In this document: positions 55,674 through 63,306 of the stretch, piece by piece
Layout: every line of letters begins with the position of its first letter
How positions within the stretch are numbered: position 1 is the stretch's first letter
Notes under the pieces: generated by a model
The model's input: the letters and a program-made list of their open reading frames with translations, nothing else
What the model was told of the DNA's origin: nothing
Database searches by the model: none
Source of the DNA: Polaribacter sejongensis
GTDB lineage: Bacteria; Bacteroidota; Bacteroidia; Flavobacteriales; Flavobacteriaceae
Reading direction: 5' to 3'
Assembly (NCBI GenBank): GCA_949545755.1
Contig: CATITK010000018.1
Location: 1 to 64,000 of the forward strand
Length of the DNA: 64,000 nt
Translations under genes and position numbers: made by a program

Positions 55674-56279
55674 TTATAAACGTTCGTTAATTACTGTTTT
55701 CACGATTTCAATTGCAACAGAATTGTAATTATCATTTGGGATAATAATGTCTGCAAATTTTTTAGAAGGTGCGATAAAATCTTTATGCATTGGTTTTAAG
55801 GTGTTTTGGTATCGGCTTAAAACCTCATCAATATCTCTTCCTCTTTCTGAGGTATCTCTTTTAATTCGTCTAATCAAACGTTCATCAGTAGCTGCATTGA
55901 TAAATATTTTTATATCAATCAGGTCTCTTAACGCTTTGTTATTGAAGATTAAGATTCCTTCAATGATTACTACTTTTGAAGGCCTTTTTTCAAGCGTATC
56001 TTTTATTCTATTATGTGTAACAAAAGAATAGAGAGGTTGTTCAATTTTTTTTCCTGATTTTAATATTTCTAATTGTTGAACAATTAAACCAAAATCGATC
56101 GCTGCTGGATGATCAAAATTGATTTGTTTGCGCTCCTCATAAGTCAAGTTGTCCGTCGATTTGTAATAAGAATCTTGAGAGATTATACAAACTTCTCCAG
56201 TAGGTAAATCTTTAATTATTTGATTTACAAAGGTTGTTTTACCACTTCCTGTACCTCCAGCAATTCCAATAATGAGCAT
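55674..56279 (-). CDS. udk: Uridine kinase
   Basis: Protein of 201 residues with P-loop GIAGGTGSGKTTF near 5 and the family pattern SQDSYYKSTDNLTYEERKQ near 35, plus RIKRDTSERGRDIDEVLSRY near 137. It phosphorylates uridine and cytidine. Standard length. Confidence 0.93.
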   Translation of the reverse strand: MLIIGIAGGTGSGKTTFVNQIIKDLPTGEVCIISQDSYYKSTDNLTYEERKQINFDHPAAIDFGLIVQQLEILKSGKKIEQPLYSFVTHNRIKDTLEKRPSKVVIIEGILIFNNKALRDLIDIKIFINAATDERLIRRIKRDTSERGRDIDEVLSRYQNTLKPMHKDFIAPSKKFADIIIPNDNYNSVAIEIVKTVINERL

Positions 56280-56590
56280 ATAGTTATGGTTAAGGTAATT
56301 AATTTACTAAAATAATAAATATTTTACAATATGTTCGTTTTATTATTCTCTTAATGTAGACTTCAATTACCTCAATTTAATAATCTAATTCAGTCCTATA
56401 TATTTTACTAATTTTAGAGGTATTAATTAAGTTTATAAGTTCTTATTTGTTTGTAAGTAAAAAATATATTTTGAGACCTTTAAAATTCAGCCGTTGGAGT
56501 GAAGCTTTTGATGATGTTCAGAATAAGCTTCTCATCTATATTTAGTGTCTATAAATAGCTAATCGCTATAATAAATAATCACTTTAAAAG
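56280..56590. other. 311-base gap upstream of udk, before the tRNA
   Basis: AT-rich and free of open frames longer than a few dozen codons. A degenerate AAGCTT...AAGCTT palindromic stretch near 56500-56530 is the only structure. No RNA gene is recognised apart from the adjacent tRNA. Confidence 0.5.
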
Positions 56591-56664
56591 AGCCGATGGA
56601 GGGACTCGAACCCACGACCTGCTGATTACAAATCAGCTGCTCTAGCCAGCTGAGCTACATCGGC
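56591..56664 (-). tRNA. tRNA-Thr (anticodon UGU)
   Basis: On the minus strand the sequence begins GCCGATGTAGCTCAG, has the anticodon stem with TTTGTAA (anticodon TGT) and a GGTTCGAGTCC T-arm, and ends in CATCGGC plus discriminator T. The 7-base acceptor stem pairs perfectly. No CCA is encoded. Confidence 0.95.
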
Positions 56665-56739
56665 TTTTAAATTTCAAGAGCGCAAATAAAGTGTAAATAT
56701 TCATAGATACCAAAATAAATTTTGATTTTTTTACAAAAA

Positions 56740-56765
56740 AAAGCTTCAAATAAATAGGAAGCTTT
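56740..56765 (-). terminator. Terminator after the photolyase operon
   Basis: AAAGCTTC at 56740-56747 pairs with GAAGCTTT at 56758-56765. On the minus strand the stem is followed by a long T run. It lies between the photolyase stop (56834) and tRNA-Thr and ends the operon. Confidence 0.75.
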
Positions 56766-56833
56766 AAATTTTGGACACACAGTTTTGTCCCTTTTATTGT
56801 AAGTTTAATTTGATGTAAACAACATTCGGTATT

Positions 56834-58141
56834 TTAGAAGTCTGTTAGTGCTTTTTTATAAGTTTCTAAGCAGCGTTCTCTCGCAAATTTATGTTCTACA
56901 ATAGGAGTAGGGTAGGTGAGTTCTTGGAAATCTGGAACCCATTTTTTTAAATATTTCAATTCTTTGTCAAATTTTTGAATCTGAGTTGTTGGGTTAAAAA
57001 TCCTAAAATAAGGAGCTGCATCAACACCACAACCTGCAACCCATTGCCAATTTCCTATATTACTTGATTGTTCATAATCGTGAAGTTTTTCTGCAAAATA
57101 AGCTTCTCCCCATCTCCAATCTATTAATAAGTGTTTGCAAAGAAAACTCCCAACTAACATTCTCACTCTATTGTGCATAAAACCTGTTTTATTGAGTTCT
57201 CGCATTCCTGCATCTACCAGTGGGTATCCCGTTTCTCCTTTACACCAAGCATCAAATTCTTTTTCGTTGTTTCTCCATAAGATTCTATCATATTTTGGCT
57301 TGAAACTATCTTTAGTTGTCTCAGGAAAATGCCATAGAATTTGCATGAAAAATTCACGCCATATCAATTCTTTTAAGAACGTAATATTATCACTTTTAGA
57401 TGCTTTTTCAACCATTCTTCGAACACTTACGGTTCCAAAACGTAAATGAGTTCCTAGCCTTGAAGTGCTGTCTTTTGCAGGAAAGTTTCTAGTTTCTTCA
57501 TACGTGTCAATATTTTTTGATGAAACTTTATAGGATGCAACCTTTATGTTGGCTGGTACAAAACCAATTTTCTCTAAACTTAAAAATGGAAGTTTCGCTT
57601 CTTTGATTAAATTATCTAAATAATCTTCTGAAGGAAAAAATTGAATTCCTTTATATTGAAGAGCTTCCATCCACTTTTTTGAAAAGGGCGTATATACTTT
57701 ATAAGGAGTTCCATCTTTTTTTACAATTTCATTTCTTTCAAATACTACTTGGTCTTTATAGGTTTTGAAAAGTATTTCTTTAGAGGATAAAAATTCGTTA
57801 ATTTCTAGATCTCTTTTAATGGCATAGGGTTCATAATCATGATTTGTATAAACAGTATCAATCGAGTATTTTTCTGTTAATGAGTTAAAAATAGCTGTTG
57901 GTTTTCCGTGATAAATAGCTATAGAACTGCCTATTTTGTGAAGTTGCTGATTGATGTTTTCTAGTTCTTGGTGAAGAAAAGAGACACGCGCGTCATCTGC
58001 TGGAAGTTTACTTAAAATTTCTGCATCGAAAATAAAAATAGGCACTATTTTTTTACCTGATTTTAACGCATGAAATAATCCACAATTGTCCTCTAATCGT
58101 AAGTCTCTTCTAAACCAGAAAATGTTTATTTTTTCATCCAT
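56834..58141 (-). CDS. phr: Deoxyribodipyrimidine photolyase
   Basis: Protein of 435 residues from the ATG at 58141, which overlaps the previous stop by one base (TAATG); a second ATG at 58150 adds three residues. The photolyase domain starts WFRRDLRLEDNCGLFHAL and the FAD part has TSRLGTHLRFGTVS, WREFFMQILWHFP and NWQWVAGCGVDAAPYFRIFNP. It repairs UV dimers using blue light, with the antenna pterin or flavin. Last gene of a run of ten from 61721. Confidence 0.92.
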   Translation of the reverse strand: MDEKINIFWFRRDLRLEDNCGLFHALKSGKKIVPIFIFDAEILSKLPADDARVSFLHQELENINQQLHKIGSSIAIYHGKPTAIFNSLTEKYSIDTVYTNHDYEPYAIKRDLEINEFLSSKEILFKTYKDQVVFERNEIVKKDGTPYKVYTPFSKKWMEALQYKGIQFFPSEDYLDNLIKEAKLPFLSLEKIGFVPANIKVASYKVSSKNIDTYEETRNFPAKDSTSRLGTHLRFGTVSVRRMVEKASKSDNITFLKELIWREFFMQILWHFPETTKDSFKPKYDRILWRNNEKEFDAWCKGETGYPLVDAGMRELNKTGFMHNRVRMLVGSFLCKHLLIDWRWGEAYFAEKLHDYEQSSNIGNWQWVAGCGVDAAPYFRIFNPTTQIQKFDKELKYLKKWVPDFQELTYPTPIVEHKFARERCLETYKKALTDF

Positions 58142-58605
58142 TATTTGCATTCTCCAAAAAGTTCAATTAATTTTTTTTGCCTGTAAGAAAATATTTCTTC
58201 TAATTTTGGTTTTACTAAAATTGGATGTATCAATTGCCCCAGAATTCCTAAGGGAACTTTGTAGTCTATAATGTCTTCTAGTTCGACACCTCCATCAATT
58301 TCTTTGATAAAGTGTTTATGATTCCAAAGTGCATAAGGGCCATACATTTGTTCATCTACAAAATATTTTTTTTCTTCTATATGTGTGATTTCTGAAACCC
58401 ATTTGGTTTTAATACCTAATAAAGGGGTCACGATATATTGTATAATTTGTCCAGTGTATAGAGGTCTGTCTATTGTTGAAATTATATTGAAACTCATATA
58501 ATCTGGCGTAATTTCTTTTAAGTTTTTTGGGTTGGATAAAAATTCCCAAGCTTTCTCAATTGAAATAGGGAGTTTTTGTTTTTTATGGAGTGTGTAAATT
58601 TTCAT
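58141..58605 (-). CDS. SRPBCC-domain protein
   Basis: Protein of 154 residues. PISIEKAWEFLSNPKNLKEITP at the N terminus and a GVELEDIIDYKVPLGILG segment near 110 match the START/SRPBCC ligand-binding fold (CoxG or cyclase-like proteins). The ligand is unknown. Members recur in photolyase operons. It is coupled to the photolyase gene by TAATG. Confidence 0.82.
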   Translation of the reverse strand: MKIYTLHKKQKLPISIEKAWEFLSNPKNLKEITPDYMSFNIISTIDRPLYTGQIIQYIVTPLLGIKTKWVSEITHIEEKKYFVDEQMYGPYALWNHKHFIKEIDGGVELEDIIDYKVPLGILGQLIHPILVKPKLEEIFSYRQKKLIELFGECK

Positions 58606-58606
58606 A

Positions 58607-59068
58607 TTAATTATGAATTAGAATATAGAGGTTTAATGAAGTTGCGATGCACAACCAAATTATATAAGGGAGTAATAAAAATTTATAATTTCCAGTTTTA
58701 TTACTTAATCTAAAAAAATAATAAAAAATAAGCGCTGTTAATAACGCTATTATTATCAGGCCTAAAAAGACAGCGTGTTGATTGAAAAAAACATAATTCC
58801 AACTAACGTTTAGAATAAATTGAATTAAAAAGACACGGGTTAATTTTATGCCAATTCCCTTTGTAAATTGTTTTCCTAAATAGATTGAAAAACTAATCAT
58901 AATAGCAGTCCAAGCAATTCCAAAAACAAAACCTGGAGGTGTCCAAGGGGCTTGATTTAAATTTGTATACCAAATAGAAAGAGGTCCATTGTTCATAAAC
59001 CAAGTCCCAATAGCTAAGCCACTAAAGTTTATAATTAAAAACAAAAGAGTAATTCTGAGTTGCTTCAC
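58607..59068 (-). CDS. TspO/MBR-family membrane protein
   Basis: Protein of 153 residues with about five hydrophobic helices and the family motif WTPPGFVFGIAWTAIM near 42, plus a C-terminal LLPYIIWLCIATSLNLYI. TspO proteins bind porphyrins and other ligands and respond to stress and light. Part of the photolyase operon. Confidence 0.88.
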   Translation of the reverse strand: MKQLRITLLFLIINFSGLAIGTWFMNNGPLSIWYTNLNQAPWTPPGFVFGIAWTAIMISFSIYLGKQFTKGIGIKLTRVFLIQFILNVSWNYVFFNQHAVFLGLIIIALLTALIFYYFFRLSNKTGNYKFLLLPYIIWLCIATSLNLYILIHN

Positions 59069-59074
59069 GCTCTA

Positions 59075-59245
59075 TTATTTAGTCTTTAAAGATTCAATTT
59101 TTTTAAGAACATTATCTGCTTCTAAATATTTTTTATCACTGTCGCTGCGGTTGATAGATTGCAATTTGTATGCTTCTTCCATTAATTTTTTATAGGAATC
59201 TTGTAATTTATCTTCCTCACTTTTCTTTTTAAAGATACCAAACAT
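59075..59245 (-). CDS. Small Lacal_2735/DUF6435-like protein
   Basis: 56 residues, MFGIFKKKSEEDKLQDSYKK followed by a charged helix (LMEEAYKLQSINRSDSDKKY). The layout and the MFGIFKKK start match a small flavobacterial family I recall as Lacal_2735/DUF6435. Bounded by 4 bases to GPx and 6 bases to TspO, so it is a real operon member and not a chance frame. Function unknown. Confidence 0.8.
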   Translation of the reverse strand: MFGIFKKKSEEDKLQDSYKKLMEEAYKLQSINRSDSDKKYLEADNVLKKIESLKTK

Positions 59246-59249
59246 AATT

Positions 59250-59723
59250 TTATGATTTTAATTGTTTTGTGATTTTTGAACTCAATGGTTTTGTAATTGA
59301 TAAATAATAATCAATTAATTTTCCTTCAGGAGAAAGTAAATATTTTTGAAAGTTCCATTTTACAGAAGAGCTCTTTTTATTATTTAATTCTCTCGTGGTT
59401 AGCCAAGTATATAACGGATGTTGGTGACTACCTTTTACATCTACTTTCTCTGTAATTAAAAAAGAAACACCATAATTTAATTCACAAAACTCTTGAATAA
59501 CTTCGTTATTACCTGGCTCTTGTTTTCCAAATTGATTGCAAGGAACTCCTATAACAACCAATTTGTCTTGATATGTTTTATATAACTCTTCCAAACCTTT
59601 GTATTGAGGTGTAAAACCACATTTAGAAGCCACATTTACAAAGAGGATATACTTCCCTTTAAAGTCTAATATTTGGATAGGGGTGTTCTGGAGACTTTTA
59701 ATCTCTATATCGTAAATACGCAT
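59250..59723 (-). CDS. Glutathione peroxidase family protein
   Basis: Protein of 157 residues with the catalytic triad of the family: VNVASKCGFTPQYKGL (Cys35), VPCNQFGKQEPG near 68 (Gln) and KWNFQKYLLS near 133 (Trp). It is a Cys-type GPx, which probably uses thioredoxin in bacteria. It fits an operon that answers to light and peroxide. Confidence 0.9.
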   Translation of the reverse strand: MRIYDIEIKSLQNTPIQILDFKGKYILFVNVASKCGFTPQYKGLEELYKTYQDKLVVIGVPCNQFGKQEPGNNEVIQEFCELNYGVSFLITEKVDVKGSHQHPLYTWLTTRELNNKKSSSVKWNFQKYLLSPEGKLIDYYLSITKPLSSKITKQLKS

Positions 59724-59738
59724 ACTATTGAAATTTAA

Positions 59739-60422
59739 TTAAATTTTAAAACTTACAATTCCGCAGTCTAATTCAAAGATTTGACCAGAAATTGAGCTGG
59801 CTTTATCAGAGATTAAAAAAGTTGCTAAGTCCGCAACTTCTTGTGGAGCCAAATATTTTTTTAATGGATGACGTTCTTTAATCATTTCTATCATTCGTTC
59901 ATTACGCAATAATTTTGCTGCCAAATCAGTGTCTGTTACCGTTGGTGCAATTGCATTTACACGAATCAAAGGGGCTAATTCTGCTCCCATAGATTTTGTT
60001 AAACCCTCTACGGCAGATTTTGCAGCAGCTACACTTGCATGAAAAGGCATCCCTAACTTTGCTGCAACGGTACTGAAAAGTAATATGGAAGGTTTGTTTC
60101 CTTTTTTTAATGAAGGTAAATAATGTTGAATTGCTTTAACAGCACCAATAACATTTATTTCAAAGTCATTTCTAAAATCGTCTAGTTTTAGTCTAGAAAT
60201 TGGTTTTAAATTGATGCTCCCTGGACAATAAATTAAGGTGTCTATTTCTTCAAAATAAGGTAATTCATCTGTAAGAATATCACAGGTGATATGGGTAAGA
60301 TTACTGTGGCTAAGTAAGGGGGCAGTTCTGCTTATATTGATCACTAAATTTTCATCTAATAAAGACGTAACAATTGCATTTCCAACTCCTTTACTTCCTC
60401 CAATAATTAAAATTTTATTCAT
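59739..60422 (-). CDS. Short-chain dehydrogenase-like protein lacking the catalytic Tyr
   Basis: Protein of 227 residues with an NAD(P)-binding Rossmann start (IIGGSKGVGNAIV, residues 6-18) and the SDR substrate segment LLFSTVAAKLGMPFHAS near 114. The YxxxK active site is changed: where Tyr is expected, residue 131 is Val (VAAAK, Lys135 kept), though Ser117 is present. The fold is clear; ordinary dehydrogenase chemistry is doubtful. Photolyase-linked SDR proteins are recalled with this same change. Confidence 0.85.
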   Translation of the reverse strand: MNKILIIGGSKGVGNAIVTSLLDENLVINISRTAPLLSHSNLTHITCDILTDELPYFEEIDTLIYCPGSINLKPISRLKLDDFRNDFEINVIGAVKAIQHYLPSLKKGNKPSILLFSTVAAKLGMPFHASVAAAKSAVEGLTKSMGAELAPLIRVNAIAPTVTDTDLAAKLLRNERMIEMIKERHPLKKYLAPQEVADLATFLISDKASSISGQIFELDCGIVSFKI

Positions 60423-60428
60423 ATGCTT

Positions 60429-60644
60429 TTAAGGTCTTCCTTTCAAGCGCTTTTCAATTTTTTGTTTAATTGCAGTTAAGCGCTTCATTATATCCATGAT
60501 TTCAGGACTTTTTTCCAACTTGTATACTTCGTTAAGCTCTAGTATTAAAGCTTTTACTTCTCTTGACACTACAATTCTATCACTTGTATTTTTAAAAGAG
60601 AATTTTCTATTCTCAAATTCTTCAGCTCTTTCTAATAAATCCAT
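60429..60644 (-). CDS. Small charged protein, paralogue A
   Basis: 71 residues, mostly helical and charged, with the segment ILELNEVYK and the ending MDIMKRLTAIKQKIEKRLKGR. It shares most of its length with the gene at 60716-60940, which shows a tandem duplication. I do not recognise a named family. It lies 6 bases before the SDR gene. Confidence 0.75.
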   Translation of the reverse strand: MDLLERAEEFENRKFSFKNTSDRIVVSREVKALILELNEVYKLEKSPEIMDIMKRLTAIKQKIEKRLKGRP

Positions 60645-60715
60645 TATTCGTTTTCAGTTTTTATAATCGGTAATATAATTATAAAACCTAGAAAAGCAAT
60701 AAAAATGTTTATTAA

Positions 60716-60940
60716 TTATGAGGTTAAAGGTCTTCCTTTTAGACGTCTCTCTAATCGCTGTTTAATTAACGTCAACCTTTTCATGATATCCATAATTTTA
60801 GAATCTTTACTTTTTTTATAAATTTCGTTCAAACTTAGAATTAATTCCTTTGCTTCTCTAGCGGCAATAATGCGATCACTAGTTGTTGGAAACCTCATCT
60901 TTCTTGTTTCAAATTCTAACGCTTTGTTTATTAAATCCAT
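60716..60940 (-). CDS. Small charged protein, paralogue B
   Basis: 74 residues with the same pattern as the gene 71 bases downstream: EFETRKMRFPTTSDRIIAAR, then ILSLNEIYKK and the KRLTLIKQRLERRLKGRP end. About half the residues are identical by eye. Function unknown. Confidence 0.75.
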   Translation of the reverse strand: MDLINKALEFETRKMRFPTTSDRIIAAREAKELILSLNEIYKKSKDSKIMDIMKRLTLIKQRLERRLKGRPLTS

Positions 60941-61022
60941 ACCATGCTATTTTAATACGTTTTGTGTTTTTATTTTTTTATTTGGTATCTTTAAAATCTT
61001 AATCTTAAAATAGAAACACGAA

Positions 61023-61298
61023 TTATCTTTTTGAAATCCCATTATTTGAGATTGATTTTTGCCTAGAACATTTAAACCGACCTTTTGCAAATACTCTCAG
61101 TTTTTCATGTTTCGTTTTTCTTCCTTGAACTCTTTCTCTCCACATTTTGAAGCTTTTTAGCTTCATTTCTTTTCTCATTAAATCAATAACTTCCTGTTCT
61201 TTTAAACCGAACTGAAAGTGAATTGCTTCGAAAGTTGTTCTGTCTTCCCAAGCCATTTCTATAATCCTATCAATGGCTATGTTATCTAATTGTTGCAT
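61023..61298 (-). CDS. DUF2805 (TIGR03643) protein
   Basis: 91 residues. DRIIEMAWEDRTTFEAIHFQ near 10 and LMRKEMKLKSFKMWRERVQG near 40 are the family core, which looks like a helix-turn-helix-type DNA-binding fold. The family is commonly found next to photolyase and cryptochrome genes. It abuts the previous gene without a gap. Confidence 0.82.
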   Translation of the reverse strand: MQQLDNIAIDRIIEMAWEDRTTFEAIHFQFGLKEQEVIDLMRKEMKLKSFKMWRERVQGRKTKHEKLRVFAKGRFKCSRQKSISNNGISKR

Positions 61299-61721
61299 TT
61301 AATAGAATTGATATTTTTTGTCATTTTCTATCTTAAAATGTGCTATTTTTTGGATAAAATTTTTATTTTCTTTTAGTAACTTATTGCTCTTAAACCTTAC
61401 GAAATTTCCTTGAGCATGGATACTGAAACCTGCTGTTTTGTATGTGTGTAATTGATAATAAGGAATAGCCCAACTAAAGTTTTTTAGTCCTTTGTTAATA
61501 TGTACAAGAATTCCTTTTTCGCGAAGTTCTATATTTCCGTAATTTATGTCTGAAACTGAGTTTATTAACGATTCAAAATCTGGGCTCACTGCTTCAATAA
61601 TCATTCTTTTTGAACCAACCCCACCGAGTTTAATCGCTTTGATAAAACTATAAGAAATACCCAACATCTCATTAATGAGTGCAGTGGTGTCTTTATTGTT
61701 GTGGGTGGTATTAAAAAGCAT
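61299..61721 (-). CDS. Conserved hypothetical protein
   Basis: 140 residues from ATG 61721, since an in-frame TTG at 61727 is not needed. The sequence is a mixed alpha-beta protein with no motif I recognise; residues near 40-50 read SKRMIIEAVSPDFESL and the end is basic and aromatic. Its stop abuts DUF2805, and a candidate operator lies upstream, so it is the first gene of the photolyase operon. Confidence 0.7.
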   Translation of the reverse strand: MLFNTTHNNKDTTALINEMLGISYSFIKAIKLGGVGSKRMIIEAVSPDFESLINSVSDINYGNIELREKGILVHINKGLKNFSWAIPYYQLHTYKTAGFSIHAQGNFVRFKSNKLLKENKNFIQKIAHFKIENDKKYQFY

Positions 61722-61741
61722 AACCAAAGGTACAAAAAAAA

Positions 61742-61783
61742 TAATTATGTTTAACTATTTAGTAAAGTAGTTAAACATAATTA
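61742..61783. repeat. Perfect 16-bp inverted repeat (candidate operator)
   Basis: TAATTATGTTTAACTA at 61742-61757 and its exact reverse complement at 61768-61783 flank a 10-base spacer. A second, nested 8-base pair (TTTAGTAA at 61758-61765 and TTACTAAA at 61781-61788) overlaps it. It lies between the cryptochrome stop and the start of the photolyase operon. Confidence 0.75.
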
Positions 61784-61815
61784 CTAAAATTGTTATTTTT
61801 GTGTATCGGAGTTAT

Positions 61816-63306
61816 TTATTCATTTTTTAGCGTTCTATTTCTATCTGATAACGTGTGTTTTTTCAAAATTCTGATGCTTTCTTTTTGCACTTCTGCATTT
61901 TTTCTCATGTTCCAGAGCGTGTCACTTGCTTTTTTTCTTGCAACTCTTATTTCTATAATAGGGTTTGGATATTGTACGCCCAATTCTAGATGATTAAACT
62001 GCTGATCAAGGGGAGTCATTAAATACGGTTCGTGTATGAAAGGAATTGGTAAATGAGCTAATTCTGGAACCCATTTTTTTATAAAAGTTCCGTCCTCATC
62101 GTGTTCAATACTATTTTTTATAGGGTTGTAAATTCTAAGAATATTAATGCCTGTCTCACCTGCATTCATTTGTAACTGAGAAAAATGAATACCAGGTTCA
62201 AAATCTAAAAATAATCTTGAGAGATACTGTGAGGATGCTTGCCAAGGTTGCCATAAAATGTGTGTAAAGAAGGAAACGATCATTGCACGCATTCTAAAAT
62301 TTAAATAGCCTGTTTCTTTTAAACAGCGCATACATGCATCAATCAAAGGGAAGCCAGTTGTTCCCTCTTCCCAAGCTTTTTGGTATTCAACAGAAATACT
62401 CTTTTTTAATTTTTGATACCCTTTATTAATACTCGCATTTTCCATAGTGTGCTCCATTTCAAACTTCTGTATAAAATGTGCCTGCCAGCGCAATCTAGAA
62501 ATAAAAGCGCCTAAATGCCTTTTATTTGCTGTTGTTTTGTGTTTTGTTGCTTCCTGAAATATCTGACGAATAGAAACATTTCCCCATGCAATATATGGGG
62601 ATAGTCGACTACAACTTTCCCTGGCTAAATTTGGTTTTGATATGTTAAACATGTATTTTTCATGTCGTTTTTCAAAAAAAGTATTGGCATATCTCCATGC
62701 TGTCTTTGTCCCCCCTTTTTGAAAGTATTTGTGCTTTGGGGTTGTTAAATCTGTAGTCTGAAAGTATTTTTCTAGTTGCTTGATTGCCTCCAAAGAAACA
62801 AAATCATCAATATTTAATTGATTTTTAATTTGAGGATCATACATATAATCATCCCATTTATCGAACCAATCTTCTCGAGTTAAAAGCCCTCTTAAAACAC
62901 CGTTGTTATTGTTCTCTTCCCAGTTAATTGAGTTGTTTCTACAATACCTTGTAAATTCCTTGTCTCTATTGTAAGTAATTAATAAGCCTGTTTCTTGATG
63001 AGAAAATACTGTATCAATCTTGTAACTATCAAAAATTTGGTTGAATGCATTTACAACTTCAGTTTGAACGCAAAGAACTTTTGTGTTGTATTTTTTTAAT
63101 TCATCATTTAAAGCAACGATGGATTGCTTGATGAAATTCCAATGGCGGATGTCATAATGAGGATCATCAATTAAAGAATTCTCAAAAACATATAAGAAAA
63201 GTATTTGCTTGTTTGTTTTCAAAGCATTTTGAATTGCCTCATTATCCTGCAAACGTAAATCGCGTTTAAACCAAACAATAACAATTTCTTCTTTATTAAT
63301 ATTCAT
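61816..63306 (-). CDS. Cryptochrome/photolyase-family protein
   Basis: Protein of 496 residues with a photolyase-type N terminus (IVWFKRDLRLQDNEAIQNAL), an antenna-like segment, then the FAD domain: SCSRLSPYIAWGNVSIRQIF near 232, GTTGFPLIDACMRCLKETGYL near 314, and WQPWQASSQYLSRLFLDFEPG near 355. It is not the CPD-photolyase-like gene at 56834. It overlaps the gene to its left by 11 bases and is co-translated with it. Confidence 0.85.
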   Translation of the reverse strand: MNINKEEIVIVWFKRDLRLQDNEAIQNALKTNKQILFLYVFENSLIDDPHYDIRHWNFIKQSIVALNDELKKYNTKVLCVQTEVVNAFNQIFDSYKIDTVFSHQETGLLITYNRDKEFTRYCRNNSINWEENNNNGVLRGLLTREDWFDKWDDYMYDPQIKNQLNIDDFVSLEAIKQLEKYFQTTDLTTPKHKYFQKGGTKTAWRYANTFFEKRHEKYMFNISKPNLARESCSRLSPYIAWGNVSIRQIFQEATKHKTTANKRHLGAFISRLRWQAHFIQKFEMEHTMENASINKGYQKLKKSISVEYQKAWEEGTTGFPLIDACMRCLKETGYLNFRMRAMIVSFFTHILWQPWQASSQYLSRLFLDFEPGIHFSQLQMNAGETGINILRIYNPIKNSIEHDEDGTFIKKWVPELAHLPIPFIHEPYLMTPLDQQFNHLELGVQYPNPIIEIRVARKKASDTLWNMRKNAEVQKESIRILKKHTLSDRNRTLKNE

